From the NCBI GenBank assembly GCA_016282555.1, contig JAEEKU010000154.1, positions 1-33,821 of the forward strand: DNA of 33,821 nucleotides, given 5' to 3'. Positions 1 to 10,994 of the stretch are shown in pieces (position 1 is the stretch's first letter; the number at the start of each line of letters is the position of its first letter). A program made the position numbers and the translations under genes. The notes beneath the pieces are model-generated. The model made no database searches. It worked only from the letters and a program-made list of their open reading frames with translations, and was not told the origin of the DNA. Source of the stretch: Methanomassiliicoccaceae archaeon (GTDB taxonomy: Archaea > Thermoplasmatota > Thermoplasmata > Methanomassiliicoccales > Methanomethylophilaceae).

Positions 1-248
1 CCCATGACCGAAATGTCGTTCACGGTTCCGGCGACCGATATCTTTCCTATGTCCCCTCCCGGGAAGAACAGGGGCTTGACGGTGTGCCCGTCTATCGTGA
101 ATACGATATCGTCTATAACAGCCGAATCGTCCATCGAATCAAGCGGAACCTCGGCGCCCATTTTAGGAAAATGGCTTGTGATGTGCTTTCCGAGGAATTC
201 CTGCATCAGCTCCCCTCCGGCACCGTGATTCATTATAACTTTGGCCAT
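1..248 (-). CDS. hypE: Hydrogenase expression/formation protein HypE, N-terminal part (runs off the left edge)
   Basis: Minus-strand translation MAKVIMNHGAGGELMQEFLGKHIT...DSMDDSAVIDDIVFTIDGHTVKPLFFPGGDIGKISVAGTVNDISVMG has the HypE HGAGG, DSAV and FFPGGDIGKxxVxGTVND signatures. Absent from the ORF track because it is truncated. Confidence 0.9.
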   Translation of the reverse strand, partial: MAKVIMNHGAGGELMQEFLGKHITSHFPKMGAEVPLDSMDDSAVIDDIVFTIDGHTVKPLFFPGGDIGKISVAGTVNDISVM

Positions 249-356
249 GGGCGGGCGATCGCTGAATTCCGATAAAGGAGTTGCTGTCGCTTCCGGCGCC
301 CGGCCGCCTCCGGAAAGCAACCATCTATATATCAGGCGATCAACAATGAGGTAGCG

Positions 357-431
357 GGCCCTGTGGGGTAGTGGATATCCTGTTGGACTTCGGAACCAAT
401 GATTCGGGTTCAATTCCCGGCAGGGCCGCCA
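357..431 (+). tRNA. tRNA-Arg, anticodon probably UCG, with encoded CCA
   Basis: Acceptor GGCCCTG/CAGGGCC, D-arm GGGT/ATCC, T-arm TCGGG-TTCAATT-CCCGG, loop CTTCGGA, 3' GCCA. The anticodon stem closes with an A-A mismatch, so the isotype is less certain than the tRNA call. Confidence 0.82.
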
Positions 432-481
432 GGTTAACGGAAAATCCGCAGAATCCTTCCGTCGGAGTCTGCGGAATTTAA

Positions 482-985
482 TCAGGAAGTTTCCGGACCG
501 TATTTTCCCACGAGAACGGCAGTATCGAGGATGTGGCCCATCATGGCGAACACCAGATCGTTGAGGGCGAAGCCGGGTTTAAGATCAAGTTCGCAGTCGA
601 GAGCGAAAACTTTCAGAGTATATCTGTGGACTTTGTCCGGGGGAGCCATGCCGCCGTACCCTGTCGCTTCGGATGCAGGAAAACGATCAAGCACTCCGTG
701 CCAGCTGTTGAGCCCCTCCGTGAAATCCTTTGAATTGCGGGACTCTCCCTCTGCCACCGACGTTTTCTTAAGATTGGCCAGGATCCAGTGGATCCAGCAG
801 AATCCTGAAACGGGAACCGCGTCGTAATCATCGAAAACGGCTGCGAAACTCACAGTATTTCCGGGAGCGTCTTCTATCGAAAAAGGAAATGAGAGGGAGG
901 GCATGCCTTTGATCTTCTCGGTTCCTTTGGATCCGTACTTATCCAGAAAGAATCCGTCCTTTATTCCGGCGCTGGCGACTTTCAT
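482..985 (-). CDS. YbhB/YbcL (PEBP/Raf kinase inhibitor-like) family protein
   Basis: 167 aa with the PEBP pattern: SFAAVFDDYDAVPVSGFCWIHWILANL ... GYGGMAPPDKVHRYTLKVFALDCELDL. Confidence 0.85.
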   Translation of the reverse strand: MKVASAGIKDGFFLDKYGSKGTEKIKGMPSLSFPFSIEDAPGNTVSFAAVFDDYDAVPVSGFCWIHWILANLKKTSVAEGESRNSKDFTEGLNSWHGVLDRFPASEATGYGGMAPPDKVHRYTLKVFALDCELDLKPGFALNDLVFAMMGHILDTAVLVGKYGPETS

Positions 986-1507
986 TTACTTGCCCTCGTA
1001 TCTTATCAACGATTCCACGTCGTACCCTTTCAGTTTTTCTCTGCCGCCGAGGCCGGCCAGCTCCATCACGAAGCAGATTTTGACGACTTTTCCGCCGAGA
1101 CGCTCTATAAGCTTCACCATGGCTTCGGTCGTGCCGCCGGTAGCTATCAGATCGTCCACGATCACCACCTTCTGGCCGGGCTTTACCGCGTCCTTGTGGA
1201 TTTCCAGTTCGGCGCTTCCGTACTCCAGATCGTACTTTTCGGAAATGGTCTCTCTGGGAAGCTTTCCCTTCTTGCGGACGAGAATGAAGCCCTTCTCCAT
1301 CGCGTACGCGACCGGGGCTCCGAAAATGAATCCGCGGGACTCCGAACCGGCGACGAGATCGAAATCCAGATCCTCCAGCGATTCGATGAGCTGATCGATA
1401 GCCATGCCGAATCCCTCCGGATTCAGGGTGACGGTGGTAATATCTCTGAAAATTATTCCGGGCTTGGGAAAGTCGGGAATGGACGTGACGTAATCTTCGA
1501 GTTTCAT
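986..1507 (-). CDS. apt: Adenine phosphoribosyltransferase
   Basis: 173 aa: IPDFPKPGIIFRDITTV, AGSESRGFIFGAPVAYAMEKGFILVRKKGKLP and the PRPP loop VVIVDDLIATGGTTEAM. Confidence 0.93.
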   Translation of the reverse strand: MKLEDYVTSIPDFPKPGIIFRDITTVTLNPEGFGMAIDQLIESLEDLDFDLVAGSESRGFIFGAPVAYAMEKGFILVRKKGKLPRETISEKYDLEYGSAELEIHKDAVKPGQKVVIVDDLIATGGTTEAMVKLIERLGGKVVKICFVMELAGLGGREKLKGYDVESLIRYEGK

Positions 1508-1577
1508 ACATCCGTATCGTCACGGCGATAAAAACAGTAGCGTAAGAAAGGGATCCGGCGCGGGGCCGGATCGGGTT

Positions 1578-3391
<1,814 letters not shown>

Positions 3392-3395
3392 ATTA

Positions 3396-3761
3396 TCAGT
3401 TGTTCCTGTTCTTTATTGCCATTACTATTCCTATAGCGGCTATGATCACGATTAGTACAATAACGGTTATTATAAAGTCGCCGGTCAGGCTGTATACCAG
3501 GCCCGAGGCGCCTATCGCGGTCAGAAGAATCCCCCCGACCATGATGGAATCGCCGTAGGAAGCCCCGAAATTGTTCGTGCCCTTTCCTCTGAATACCGAG
3601 GATACGGCGGTGAACGCTCCGAACACTATCAGCACGGTCCAGAGTGCGTTCCAGGCCTCGCCGGTAACGTAGAATATCGCAATCCCGAGCGCGATCGCGA
3701 GAAGGAATACTCCTCCGGAGATCGCCCCCCAGGTACTGTTTGAATTAGACGCCATTCTCAT
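3396..3761 (-). CDS. Small multi-pass membrane protein
   Basis: Start taken at MRMASNS (3761; MASNS at 3755 also possible). Hydrophobic segments GGVFLLAIALGIAIFYV, WTVLIVFGAFTAVSSVF, IMVGGILLTAIGASGLVY and FIITVIVLIVIIAAIGIVMAI. Confidence 0.6.
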   Translation of the reverse strand: MRMASNSNSTWGAISGGVFLLAIALGIAIFYVTGEAWNALWTVLIVFGAFTAVSSVFRGKGTNNFGASYGDSIMVGGILLTAIGASGLVYSLTGDFIITVIVLIVIIAAIGIVMAIKNRNN

Positions 3762-3766
3762 CACGC

Positions 3767-5308
3767 TCAAATTATTACTAAACTCTTTGTTCCGAGTGCG
3801 CTGACGACTTTGGGAGCCAGTTTGTCGAACGCTTTGGGAAGCACGACGCGGTCCCCGTCGGTTTTGCACGGGATATAAATCAGCCTCTTTACTACGGGCT
3901 TGCTCAGTTTAAGCTTGGAGTGCGTGGTCGAACACTGCTTGAGATACTCTTCCACGAGCTTCGTAGCTTCGGTTTTCGTGCTGAGAGGAACGATGATCCT
4001 CTTGCTTCCGGGCGAATTGGAAGCGGCGGAATCGGACAGAACGCCTATTCCTGCCCCTCCGCTTATGCTGTTCTCCTGACCCTTGATCTTGGACATTATG
4101 GACGCCTCGGGAGCTGCCCCGAATATGTCGGTAAGCCCGGTCTTCGGATTGGAGAGAGCGGTCTCCGATATCGTGAACGTGGCCGGGATGAGGAGATCCT
4201 CGGTCACTTCCACGCTCTTCTTGGAGAACAGAGCGCCGGTCGTGAAGCTGTATTTCAGATCCACGTCCCAGAAGGGGTAGAGTGTGTCGCCGTCTCCGGC
4301 GCATATCAGGAGAGAACCGGAGTCGCGTGCGGAAATGATATCCTCGATTCCTTTGAACATCTCCACGTCCCTCTCCTTCTTGTCGAGAAGGTAATTCCAG
4401 GTGGGGTTGTCGGGATATCTCAGGCTGGTGATGCTGTTGAGAGTGTTCAGCAGCTTAAGCGGATCGGAGGAGGATCCGTTGGACATCTCGGCTATGTGAA
4501 GCAGCGTTTTGGACTGCGAGACCTCGAGATCCACGGCGCGTATCATAACGGCCATAGTGGGGCTCCTCAGAAGGTTCTTTTTCGCTTCCTCGAGGCTTTT
4601 GATTCCCCTTTCCGCGTACACCGTGCAGTCCAGAGCGTTGCCGTTGAGTATATAGTCCGATGCCGTGCAGATCTCGGCGAGCGCGTTCAGCCTCTGGACG
4701 AAGGGTTCGTACCCTTTGCATCTGCTCATGTTGCTCGCTGACTCCTTGAAATTGTTAGCCATCAGAACGAATCTCCCGGGTGTGGTATCCGAGAGCAGTT
4801 TGGAATTGTTGACCATCAGAGCGTACGTGGAGGCGAGGTTTTCGGCTTCCACTATGCTGTTCTTGTTGTCGACATCGATGGCCAGAGGCTCTATGCTCTT
4901 GAGTTTCGCATTGAATTCGAAAGCATAGTTCGACGTGTATTTGGCTTTCATAGGCTCCCCTTTGCTGAACGGGAGGACTATGAGCGGATTGCTTATGACC
5001 GAGTTCATGTTGAGCTTGAACTCTCTGATCTCGGGATCGATCATAGGCTTGACGTTGTTGACGTAAATGCTGTGTCTCGCTATCGGATCGACGTTCTCCG
5101 TCTGGCTTATCGAAAAACCTCCCGGAACGGCTTTGCTTATCCAGGATTTGATCTCGCCCATCATCTGATCCATGTACGCCTTGGCGTCCACGCGCTGCTG
5201 GCTGGTACCGCAGCACTGGCACGTGACATAGGGCGATTCCGATTCCAGATCTTTCTTATCCAGCGGTGCGCCGCAATATTTGCACCGGAGTTCAACCATC
5301 TCTTCCAT
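3767..5308 (-). CDS. Large zinc-ribbon protein of unknown function
   Basis: 513 aa with N-terminal zinc ribbon LRCKYCGAPL...YVTCQCCGTSQQ. Tightly packed in the operon. Confidence 0.75.
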   Translation of the reverse strand: MEEMVELRCKYCGAPLDKKDLESESPYVTCQCCGTSQQRVDAKAYMDQMMGEIKSWISKAVPGGFSISQTENVDPIARHSIYVNNVKPMIDPEIREFKLNMNSVISNPLIVLPFSKGEPMKAKYTSNYAFEFNAKLKSIEPLAIDVDNKNSIVEAENLASTYALMVNNSKLLSDTTPGRFVLMANNFKESASNMSRCKGYEPFVQRLNALAEICTASDYILNGNALDCTVYAERGIKSLEEAKKNLLRSPTMAVMIRAVDLEVSQSKTLLHIAEMSNGSSSDPLKLLNTLNSITSLRYPDNPTWNYLLDKKERDVEMFKGIEDIISARDSGSLLICAGDGDTLYPFWDVDLKYSFTTGALFSKKSVEVTEDLLIPATFTISETALSNPKTGLTDIFGAAPEASIMSKIKGQENSISGGAGIGVLSDSAASNSPGSKRIIVPLSTKTEATKLVEEYLKQCSTTHSKLKLSKPVVKRLIYIPCKTDGDRVVLPKAFDKLAPKVVSALGTKSLVII

Positions 5309-5309
5309 T

Positions 5310-6254
5310 TCAGTTCGACCTCATCATCCTCAGTGTGCTGATCTCTCTCTGCAGCGAGCTGATCTCGGCCTGAAGCCTCGCTTCCATGGCGCGCATCTCG
5401 CTCATTGCTTTCTGGTGGTATCCGTACGCGATTTCGTCGGCGCGTTTGGACACGGCCGAATAACACGCGCGGCAGATATAGATGTGTTTGCTCTCCTCGT
5501 CCCTGTTCTTGCTGGTGCCTTCGCAGCTGCTCTCGAGGGCGAGGGCGGGAGATATGTCCGCGGGCGCCGAATAGAAGTGTATCCCCTCTCCGGAGGCGAG
5601 CCTTCCGCAGAGCCAGCACTTGCACGTATTGTTATACGCTTTGAATCTGGCCTCGTTCGCGCTTCCGCTCTGTCCGTTCTGCTTGCGGTATCCCATCGCG
5701 ATCTGCTCGTACTCCGCGGCCTTGGAGGGGTTCTCCCACACGACCGAATCGGACAGCGCCTCGAACGAAACCGCCATCAGATTGAAGAATTCGCTCGTAC
5801 CGGTAACGGTAGTGTCGTTGTTGAATATCTCCTGGATGATCAGATGATCGCTTCCGATCTTCTCCTGGAACTCCTGAGCCAGAACTTCGAGGTTCTTGGA
5901 AACGGCTTCGAGATCCTTTTTCTGCGCCCTCTGGATCATCAGGCTGACTTTCCTGAACGTCAGCTCCGCTTCTACCAGAAGACGGTCCCTGTCGACATGC
6001 GTCAGTCCGAAATCGAAGTCGTCCGACTTCAGATTTTTCAGGGCGGCGATCAGGCCGGAGTAGCAGTCCGGCTTGTCCAGCTTGCCCATCATATCGATGA
6101 GGGCGACCTGGGCGGCCGCCACGTCGTTGACTCCTCCCTCTTTGTTTATAGATTTCTGAAGCACTCCGCGCGCCTTGGAGAATTCTCCGCGCTTGATCAA
6201 TTCGTTTCCTTCGCTGTATAGGTCGTCCCCGTTCTTGAACAGTTTAAACGCCAC
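5310..6254 (-). CDS. Helical/TPR-like protein with a Cys-rich zinc-binding motif and C-terminal coiled coil
   Basis: 314 aa: EGNELIKRGEFSKARGVLQKSI (TPR-like), CKCWLCGRL ... YICRACYSAV, C-terminal coiled coil AMEARLQAEISSLQREISTLRMM. Confidence 0.7.
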   Translation of the reverse strand: MAFKLFKNGDDLYSEGNELIKRGEFSKARGVLQKSINKEGGVNDVAAAQVALIDMMGKLDKPDCYSGLIAALKNLKSDDFDFGLTHVDRDRLLVEAELTFRKVSLMIQRAQKKDLEAVSKNLEVLAQEFQEKIGSDHLIIQEIFNNDTTVTGTSEFFNLMAVSFEALSDSVVWENPSKAAEYEQIAMGYRKQNGQSGSANEARFKAYNNTCKCWLCGRLASGEGIHFYSAPADISPALALESSCEGTSKNRDEESKHIYICRACYSAVSKRADEIAYGYHQKAMSEMRAMEARLQAEISSLQREISTLRMMRSN

Positions 6255-6279
6255 AGTCTCACCGACGGTTAATACAATT

Positions 6280-6301
6280 ACTATTCTAAAACTATTCTAA
6301 A
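6280..6301. repeat. Perfect 11-bp tandem duplication ACTATTCTAAA in the divergent intergenic region
   Basis: ACTATTCTAAA at 6280-6290 and 6291-6301, upstream of the minus-strand SPFH operon. Confidence 0.8.
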
Positions 6302-6446
6302 AGAATCCGTCCGGTTTTCGAAGACACATGAGGCCGCCGGCCCCTCCCTGTTCCGGACAGTGCTCTGAAAAATATTAAAAAACTGAATATATATCCATAA
6401 TTTTCAAAAATATTAGATATTTATCTATCCTAAAAACATCCTGCTA

Positions 6447-6465
6447 TTGATTTAAACTAAATCAA
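6447..6465. promoter_or_regulatory. Candidate operator: perfect palindrome TTGATTTA-AAC-TAAATCAA upstream of glnN
   Basis: 8-bp arms with 3-nt spacer, followed immediately by TATA-like ATTATTTATAA and the glnN start at 6500. Confidence 0.45.
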
Positions 6466-6499
6466 ATTATTTATAACGGTACCGGCATGCGAGAGCACT

Positions 6500-8683
6500 A
6501 TGGCAAACAGCAGGTTCAGAGCCGTGGAGGAGGCGTACGCCAAAACGGCGGTGAAAGCCCGGCCTCCGGCGGATTCCACTTCAGATTACTACGGATGCAA
6601 CGTTTTCAGCCGGAGCAACATGAGAAAGTACCTTTCGTCCGACACCAGGAGGAAAGTGTACGAATCCATCGAGCAGGGAGTGACTCTGGACCGCGATACG
6701 GCGGAACAGGTTGCCGCCGGAATGAAGCGCTGGGCCCAGGACATGGGCGCGACGCATTACACACACTGGTTCCAGCCTCTCACCGGAGGAACCGCCGAAA
6801 AACACGACTCCTTCGCGGAGCCGTACGGAAAGGGCGACTCCCTCGAGGTCTTCACCGGAAAAATCCTCTGCCAGCAGGAATCGGACGCCTCGTCTTTCCC
6901 AAACGGAGGGCTCAGGAACACGTTCGAAGCGCGGGGATACACCGCATGGGATCCTTCCTCGCCGGCTTTCGTCATGGGGGACCGCCTGTGCATCCCCACG
7001 GTTTTCGTCTCGTACACCAAGGAGGCGCTGGACTACAAAACCCCTCTGCTGAAATCGGAGGTCGCAGTCTCCTCCGCGGCAGAAGAGCTTCTTAAATACT
7101 TCGGAATCGAGGGGGACAGGGTATTCTCCTATCTGGGCTGGGAACAGGAATATTTCCTGGTGGATTCCTCGCTGTACGCCCAGAGGCCGGATCTCATAAT
7201 GGCCGAGAGGACTCTGGTCGGGCACAACTCCGCCAGAAACCAGCAGCTGGAGGATCACTACTTCGGATCCATACCGTCCAGGGTTCTGGAGTTCATGAAG
7301 GACCTGGAATTCGAATGCTACAAACTGGGCATTCCGGTGAAAACCAGGCATAACGAGGTCGCCCCCAACCAGTACGAGATAGCGCCTGTCTACGAGCAGG
7401 CCAACATCGCCATAGATCACAACCTTCTGCTCATGTCCGTGATGAGATCGGTGGCCGACAGGCACGGGTTCAAGGCCCTGCTTCACGAGAAGCCGTTCGC
7501 GGGCGTCAACGGCTCCGGGAAGCACTGCAACTGGTCTCTCGGAACCGAATCTGGAATAAGCCTCCTGGCTCCCGGAAAGACGGATCTGGAGAACCTCAGG
7601 TTCCTCGCGTTCATGGCCAACGTTCTGAAGGCGGTGTACGACAACAACGCTCTCCTGAAAGCAAGCATAATGACCGCGTCCAACGCCCACAGGCTGGGGG
7701 CCAACGAGGCCCCGCCCGCGATAATCTCGTCGTTCCTGGGGACCCAGGTGACGGAGGCATTCAGAGAGCTCCTGAACTCGATGGACATGGTCAAAATCAA
7801 GGGAAAGGTGGGATACAGCCTGGGAATCCCGCAGGTTCCGGAGCTTCTGATCGACAACACCGACCGGAACAGGACGTCCCCCTTCGCGTTTACCGGAAAC
7901 AGATTCGAGTTCAGAGCCGTGGGATCTTCTGCCAACTGCTCGAGCGCGGTATCGGTGCTGAACACGATAACGGCATATCAGCTGGAGAGGTTCAGAGAGG
8001 CGGTTGACAGGCGCGTAGCCTCCGGAATCCCGGTCATGAAGGCTCTTCTGGACGAGACCAGGGACACCTTCAGATCGTGCGAGAAAGTGTGCTTCGACGG
8101 GAACGGATACTCGGAGGAGTGGAAAGCGGAGGCCGCCAGACGCGGGCTCGACTGCGAAACGAGCGCGCCTCTGATCTACGACAGCCTTCTCTCGGAAAGA
8201 ACGACGGAAGTGTTCGGCAGAACCGGCGTCATGAGCCGGACGGAGCTGCGGGCCAGAGCGGAGATAGACTGGGAGATCTACAGCAAGAAGATAGAGATCG
8301 AGGCGAGAGTCCTTGCCGATCTCACAGCCAACCACATCCTTCCGGTGGCCACCAGATACCAGTCCGTGCTTCTCGACAACGTCTCCAAGATGAAGGAGAT
8401 CTTCGAAGAAGACGAATACAAGAAGGTCGCATCCGGAGAGATCGATATCATCAGGGAAATCGCTGCGCGCATCAGCGAAGCCCGTTCCCTCGTGATCAGA
8501 ATGGAGGAGGCGGCCGACAGAATTATCGAGATAGGATCCGAAAGGGAGAGAGCCGTGGCGTTCCATGACGAGATCGTTCCCTTCCTGGACGAGATCAGGG
8601 TTCATGTCGACGCCCTCGAAATGATAGTCGACGATCAGATGTGGCCGCTCCCCAAGTACCGCGAGCTCCTCTTCGTAAGATGA
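6500..8683 (+). CDS. glnN: Type III glutamine synthetase
   Basis: 727 aa: THYTHWFQPLTGGTAEKHD, WEQEYFLVDSSLYAQRPDL, NQYEIAPVYE, HEKPFAGVNGSGKHCNWSL, NRTSPFAFTGNRFEFRAVGSSANCSSA, typical of GSIII. Confidence 0.95.
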   Translation: MANSRFRAVEEAYAKTAVKARPPADSTSDYYGCNVFSRSNMRKYLSSDTRRKVYESIEQGVTLDRDTAEQVAAGMKRWAQDMGATHYTHWFQPLTGGTAEKHDSFAEPYGKGDSLEVFTGKILCQQESDASSFPNGGLRNTFEARGYTAWDPSSPAFVMGDRLCIPTVFVSYTKEALDYKTPLLKSEVAVSSAAEELLKYFGIEGDRVFSYLGWEQEYFLVDSSLYAQRPDLIMAERTLVGHNSARNQQLEDHYFGSIPSRVLEFMKDLEFECYKLGIPVKTRHNEVAPNQYEIAPVYEQANIAIDHNLLLMSVMRSVADRHGFKALLHEKPFAGVNGSGKHCNWSLGTESGISLLAPGKTDLENLRFLAFMANVLKAVYDNNALLKASIMTASNAHRLGANEAPPAIISSFLGTQVTEAFRELLNSMDMVKIKGKVGYSLGIPQVPELLIDNTDRNRTSPFAFTGNRFEFRAVGSSANCSSAVSVLNTITAYQLERFREAVDRRVASGIPVMKALLDETRDTFRSCEKVCFDGNGYSEEWKAEAARRGLDCETSAPLIYDSLLSERTTEVFGRTGVMSRTELRARAEIDWEIYSKKIEIEARVLADLTANHILPVATRYQSVLLDNVSKMKEIFEEDEYKKVASGEIDIIREIAARISEARSLVIRMEEAADRIIEIGSERERAVAFHDEIVPFLDEIRVHVDALEMIVDDQMWPLPKYRELLFVR

Positions 8684-9159
8684 TGAATGCAATAAAGGGG
8701 GCTATGACGGATCCGGAGATCCGCAGATTTCTGGAGAACGGGGAGTACGGGATCCTCTGCACCGCCGGACGCGACGGCTTCCCCTGCGGAACTCCGGTGA
8801 ACTACGTCTTCTACGGAGACAGAATATATTTCCATGGATCCGGGAAAGGGGAGAAGGCACTGAACTTGGCTGCCGATCCCAGATGCTGCTTCGCCGTCGC
8901 GAGATCGGACGGATACATAATTACGGGGAATACCGCATGCAACGTCACCGCGTCCTACGAGTCGGTGATCGTTAAAGGAACCGCGGCCCCCGTCGCGGAT
9001 CCAGGCGAAAAAGAAGCCGTCCTGAGGGCTATGATAGGATCTCTCGCTCCCGGGAGAAAAGACCTGCCGATGAGCCCGGAGAGAATCCGCGCGGTATCGG
9101 TATTCAGAATCGATCCGGAATCGGTTACCGGGAAATACTGCCGTCCGGCGAAGCCGTAA
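8683..9159 (+). CDS. Pyridoxamine 5'-phosphate oxidase-like (Nim-like) flavin-binding protein
   Basis: MNAIKGAMTDPEIRRFLENGEYGILCTAGRDGFPCGTPVNYVFYGDRIYFHGSGKGEKALNLAADPRCCFAV. Start is ATG at 8680 or 8683, overlapping the glnN stop. Confidence 0.82.
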   Translation: MNAIKGAMTDPEIRRFLENGEYGILCTAGRDGFPCGTPVNYVFYGDRIYFHGSGKGEKALNLAADPRCCFAVARSDGYIITGNTACNVTASYESVIVKGTAAPVADPGEKEAVLRAMIGSLAPGRKDLPMSPERIRAVSVFRIDPESVTGKYCRPAKP

Positions 9160-9205
9160 CGTTCCCGCGCATCGTCTTTTCCGGCTGCGGTTTCGTTTTT
9201 TGCAA

Positions 9206-9232
9206 TTATCGGTTTACGCAAAAAACCGATAA
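9206..9232. promoter_or_regulatory. Candidate operator: inverted repeat TTATCGGTTT-N7-AAACCGATAA just upstream of the thermosome TATA box
   Basis: Perfect 10-bp arms, followed by GTTATATTTATATAG (TATA-like) and GGAGG before the ATG at 9302. Confidence 0.5.
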
Positions 9233-9301
9233 GTTATATTTATATAGAAGAACAAACTTTAACCGCTTAGTATTCCACAAAGGAAGAATGGAGGAACAAA
9301 A

Positions 9302-10927
9302 ATGGGTATGGGAAACGCACCTATTATCATTCTCAAAGAAGGAACCAAGAGAGAAAGAGGCAAAGACGCCCAGTTCAACAACATCACCGCCGCCAAGGCG
9401 ATTTCCGACGCTGTAAGGAGCAGCCTCGGCCCCAGAGGAATGGACAAAATGCTCGTCGACTCCATGGGAGACGTCGTGATCACCAACGACGGAGTCACGA
9501 TCCTGAAGGAAATGGACGTGCAGCACCCCGCCGCGAAGATGCTCGTCGAGGTCGCCAAAACCCAGGACGCCGAGGTCGGAGACGGTACCACAACCTCCGT
9601 CATCCTCGCCGGAGAGCTTCTGAAAAAAGCGACGGATCTCATCGACGCCAACGTCCACCCCACGATCATCGCCAACGGATACAGGCTCGCGAACGAGAAG
9701 GCCCAGGAAGTTCTGAAGAACATCGCCAAGAAAGTCACCATCGACGACGAGGCGAACCTGAAGCTGATCGCCCAGACCGCGATGATCTCCAAATCCGTCA
9801 GCGGATCCAGAGAATATTTCGCGAACATGGTGGTCGATGCTGTAAAGACGGTCGTCGACAAGGACGCAGACGGAAAATACACCGTGGACCTGAAAAACAT
9901 CCAGACCGTCAAAAAGGCCGGGTCCAGAATGGACGAGTCCTACCTCGTCAAAGGCCTCATCATCGACAAAGAGCCCGTCCAGCCCTCGATGCCCAAATGC
10001 GTCAAGGATGCCAAAATCGCTCTCGTCGACGCCGCGTTCGAAGTCAAGAAAACCGAAATCGACGCGAAGATCCAGATCACCGACCCGGCTCAGATCTCCG
10101 CCTTCGTCGCCGAAGAGGAGAACATGCTCAGGGAGATGGTCGACAAGATCAAATCCACCGGAGCCAACGTCGTCTTCTGTCAGAAGGGAATCGACGACCT
10201 CGCGCAGCACTTCTTCTCCAAGGCCGGAATCTACGCCTGCCGCCGCGTGAAGAAATCCGACATGGAGAGGCTGGGAAGATCCACCGGAGCCAACATCATC
10301 AACAAGATCATGGAGATCGACGCCTCCGATCTCGGATACGCCGAGAAAGTCGAGCTCAAAAAGGTCGAGGACGAGGAGATGACCTTCATCACCGGCGTCA
10401 AGGACCCCAAGACCGTTTCCATCCTCGTCAGGGGAGGAACCAACCACGTGGCCGACGAAGTCGAGAGATCCCTCGTGGACGCCTGGTCCGTCGTAAAGGT
10501 CGCCATCGAAGACGGAATGATGGTTACCGGAGGAGGATCCACCGCGATGGAGATCGCCATGCAGCTCCGCGACTACGCCGCATCCGTCGGAGGAAGGGCC
10601 CAGATCGCTATCGAAGCCTACGCTTCCGCTATGGAAGTCATCCCCTCCACTCTCGCCGAGAACGCGGGACACGACCCCATCGATATCGTGATCGAGATGA
10701 GGAAACAGCACAAAGCCGGCAGGAAATACGACGGATTCAACCCCTACACCGGAAAAGTCGAAGACATGGCGGCGCTGAACGTCATCGAGCCCTACAGAAT
10801 AGGCAAACAGGCCATCAACTCCGCCACCGATGCGGCGATCATGATCCTCAGAATCGACGACGTCATCGCGGCCCGCGGAGGCGGCCAGCCCCAGGGCGGC
10901 GACATGCCCGGAATGGACGACGACTGA
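9302..10927 (+). CDS. Thermosome subunit (group II chaperonin)
   Basis: 541 aa: AISDAVRSSLGPRGMDKMLVDSMGDVVITNDGVTILKEM, VEVAKTQDAEVGDGTTTSVILAGELL, C-terminal GGQPQGGDMPGMDDD. Confidence 0.97.
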   Translation: MGMGNAPIIILKEGTKRERGKDAQFNNITAAKAISDAVRSSLGPRGMDKMLVDSMGDVVITNDGVTILKEMDVQHPAAKMLVEVAKTQDAEVGDGTTTSVILAGELLKKATDLIDANVHPTIIANGYRLANEKAQEVLKNIAKKVTIDDEANLKLIAQTAMISKSVSGSREYFANMVVDAVKTVVDKDADGKYTVDLKNIQTVKKAGSRMDESYLVKGLIIDKEPVQPSMPKCVKDAKIALVDAAFEVKKTEIDAKIQITDPAQISAFVAEEENMLREMVDKIKSTGANVVFCQKGIDDLAQHFFSKAGIYACRRVKKSDMERLGRSTGANIINKIMEIDASDLGYAEKVELKKVEDEEMTFITGVKDPKTVSILVRGGTNHVADEVERSLVDAWSVVKVAIEDGMMVTGGGSTAMEIAMQLRDYAASVGGRAQIAIEAYASAMEVIPSTLAENAGHDPIDIVIEMRKQHKAGRKYDGFNPYTGKVEDMAALNVIEPYRIGKQAINSATDAAIMILRIDDVIAARGGGQPQGGDMPGMDDD

Positions 10928-10941
10928 AACCCGAACCTGTA

Positions 10942-10961
10942 ACGGGGGCTCAGTCCCCCGT
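10942..10961. terminator. GC-rich hairpin ACGGGGG-CTCAGT-CCCCCGT between the thermosome and grpE genes
   Basis: Perfect 7-bp inverted repeat directly after the thermosome stop and before TATA-like GTATTTATATT. Confidence 0.35.
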
Positions 10962-10994
10962 GTATTTATATTACGACTAACGAAGGCGACATCC

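Noticed and set aside
6581-8692. 703-aa minus-strand ORF antisense to glnN
   Set aside because: Low-quality composition and no recognisable motifs; it is the shadow of a GC-rich coding frame with few antisense stops. The plus-strand frame is clearly GSIII.
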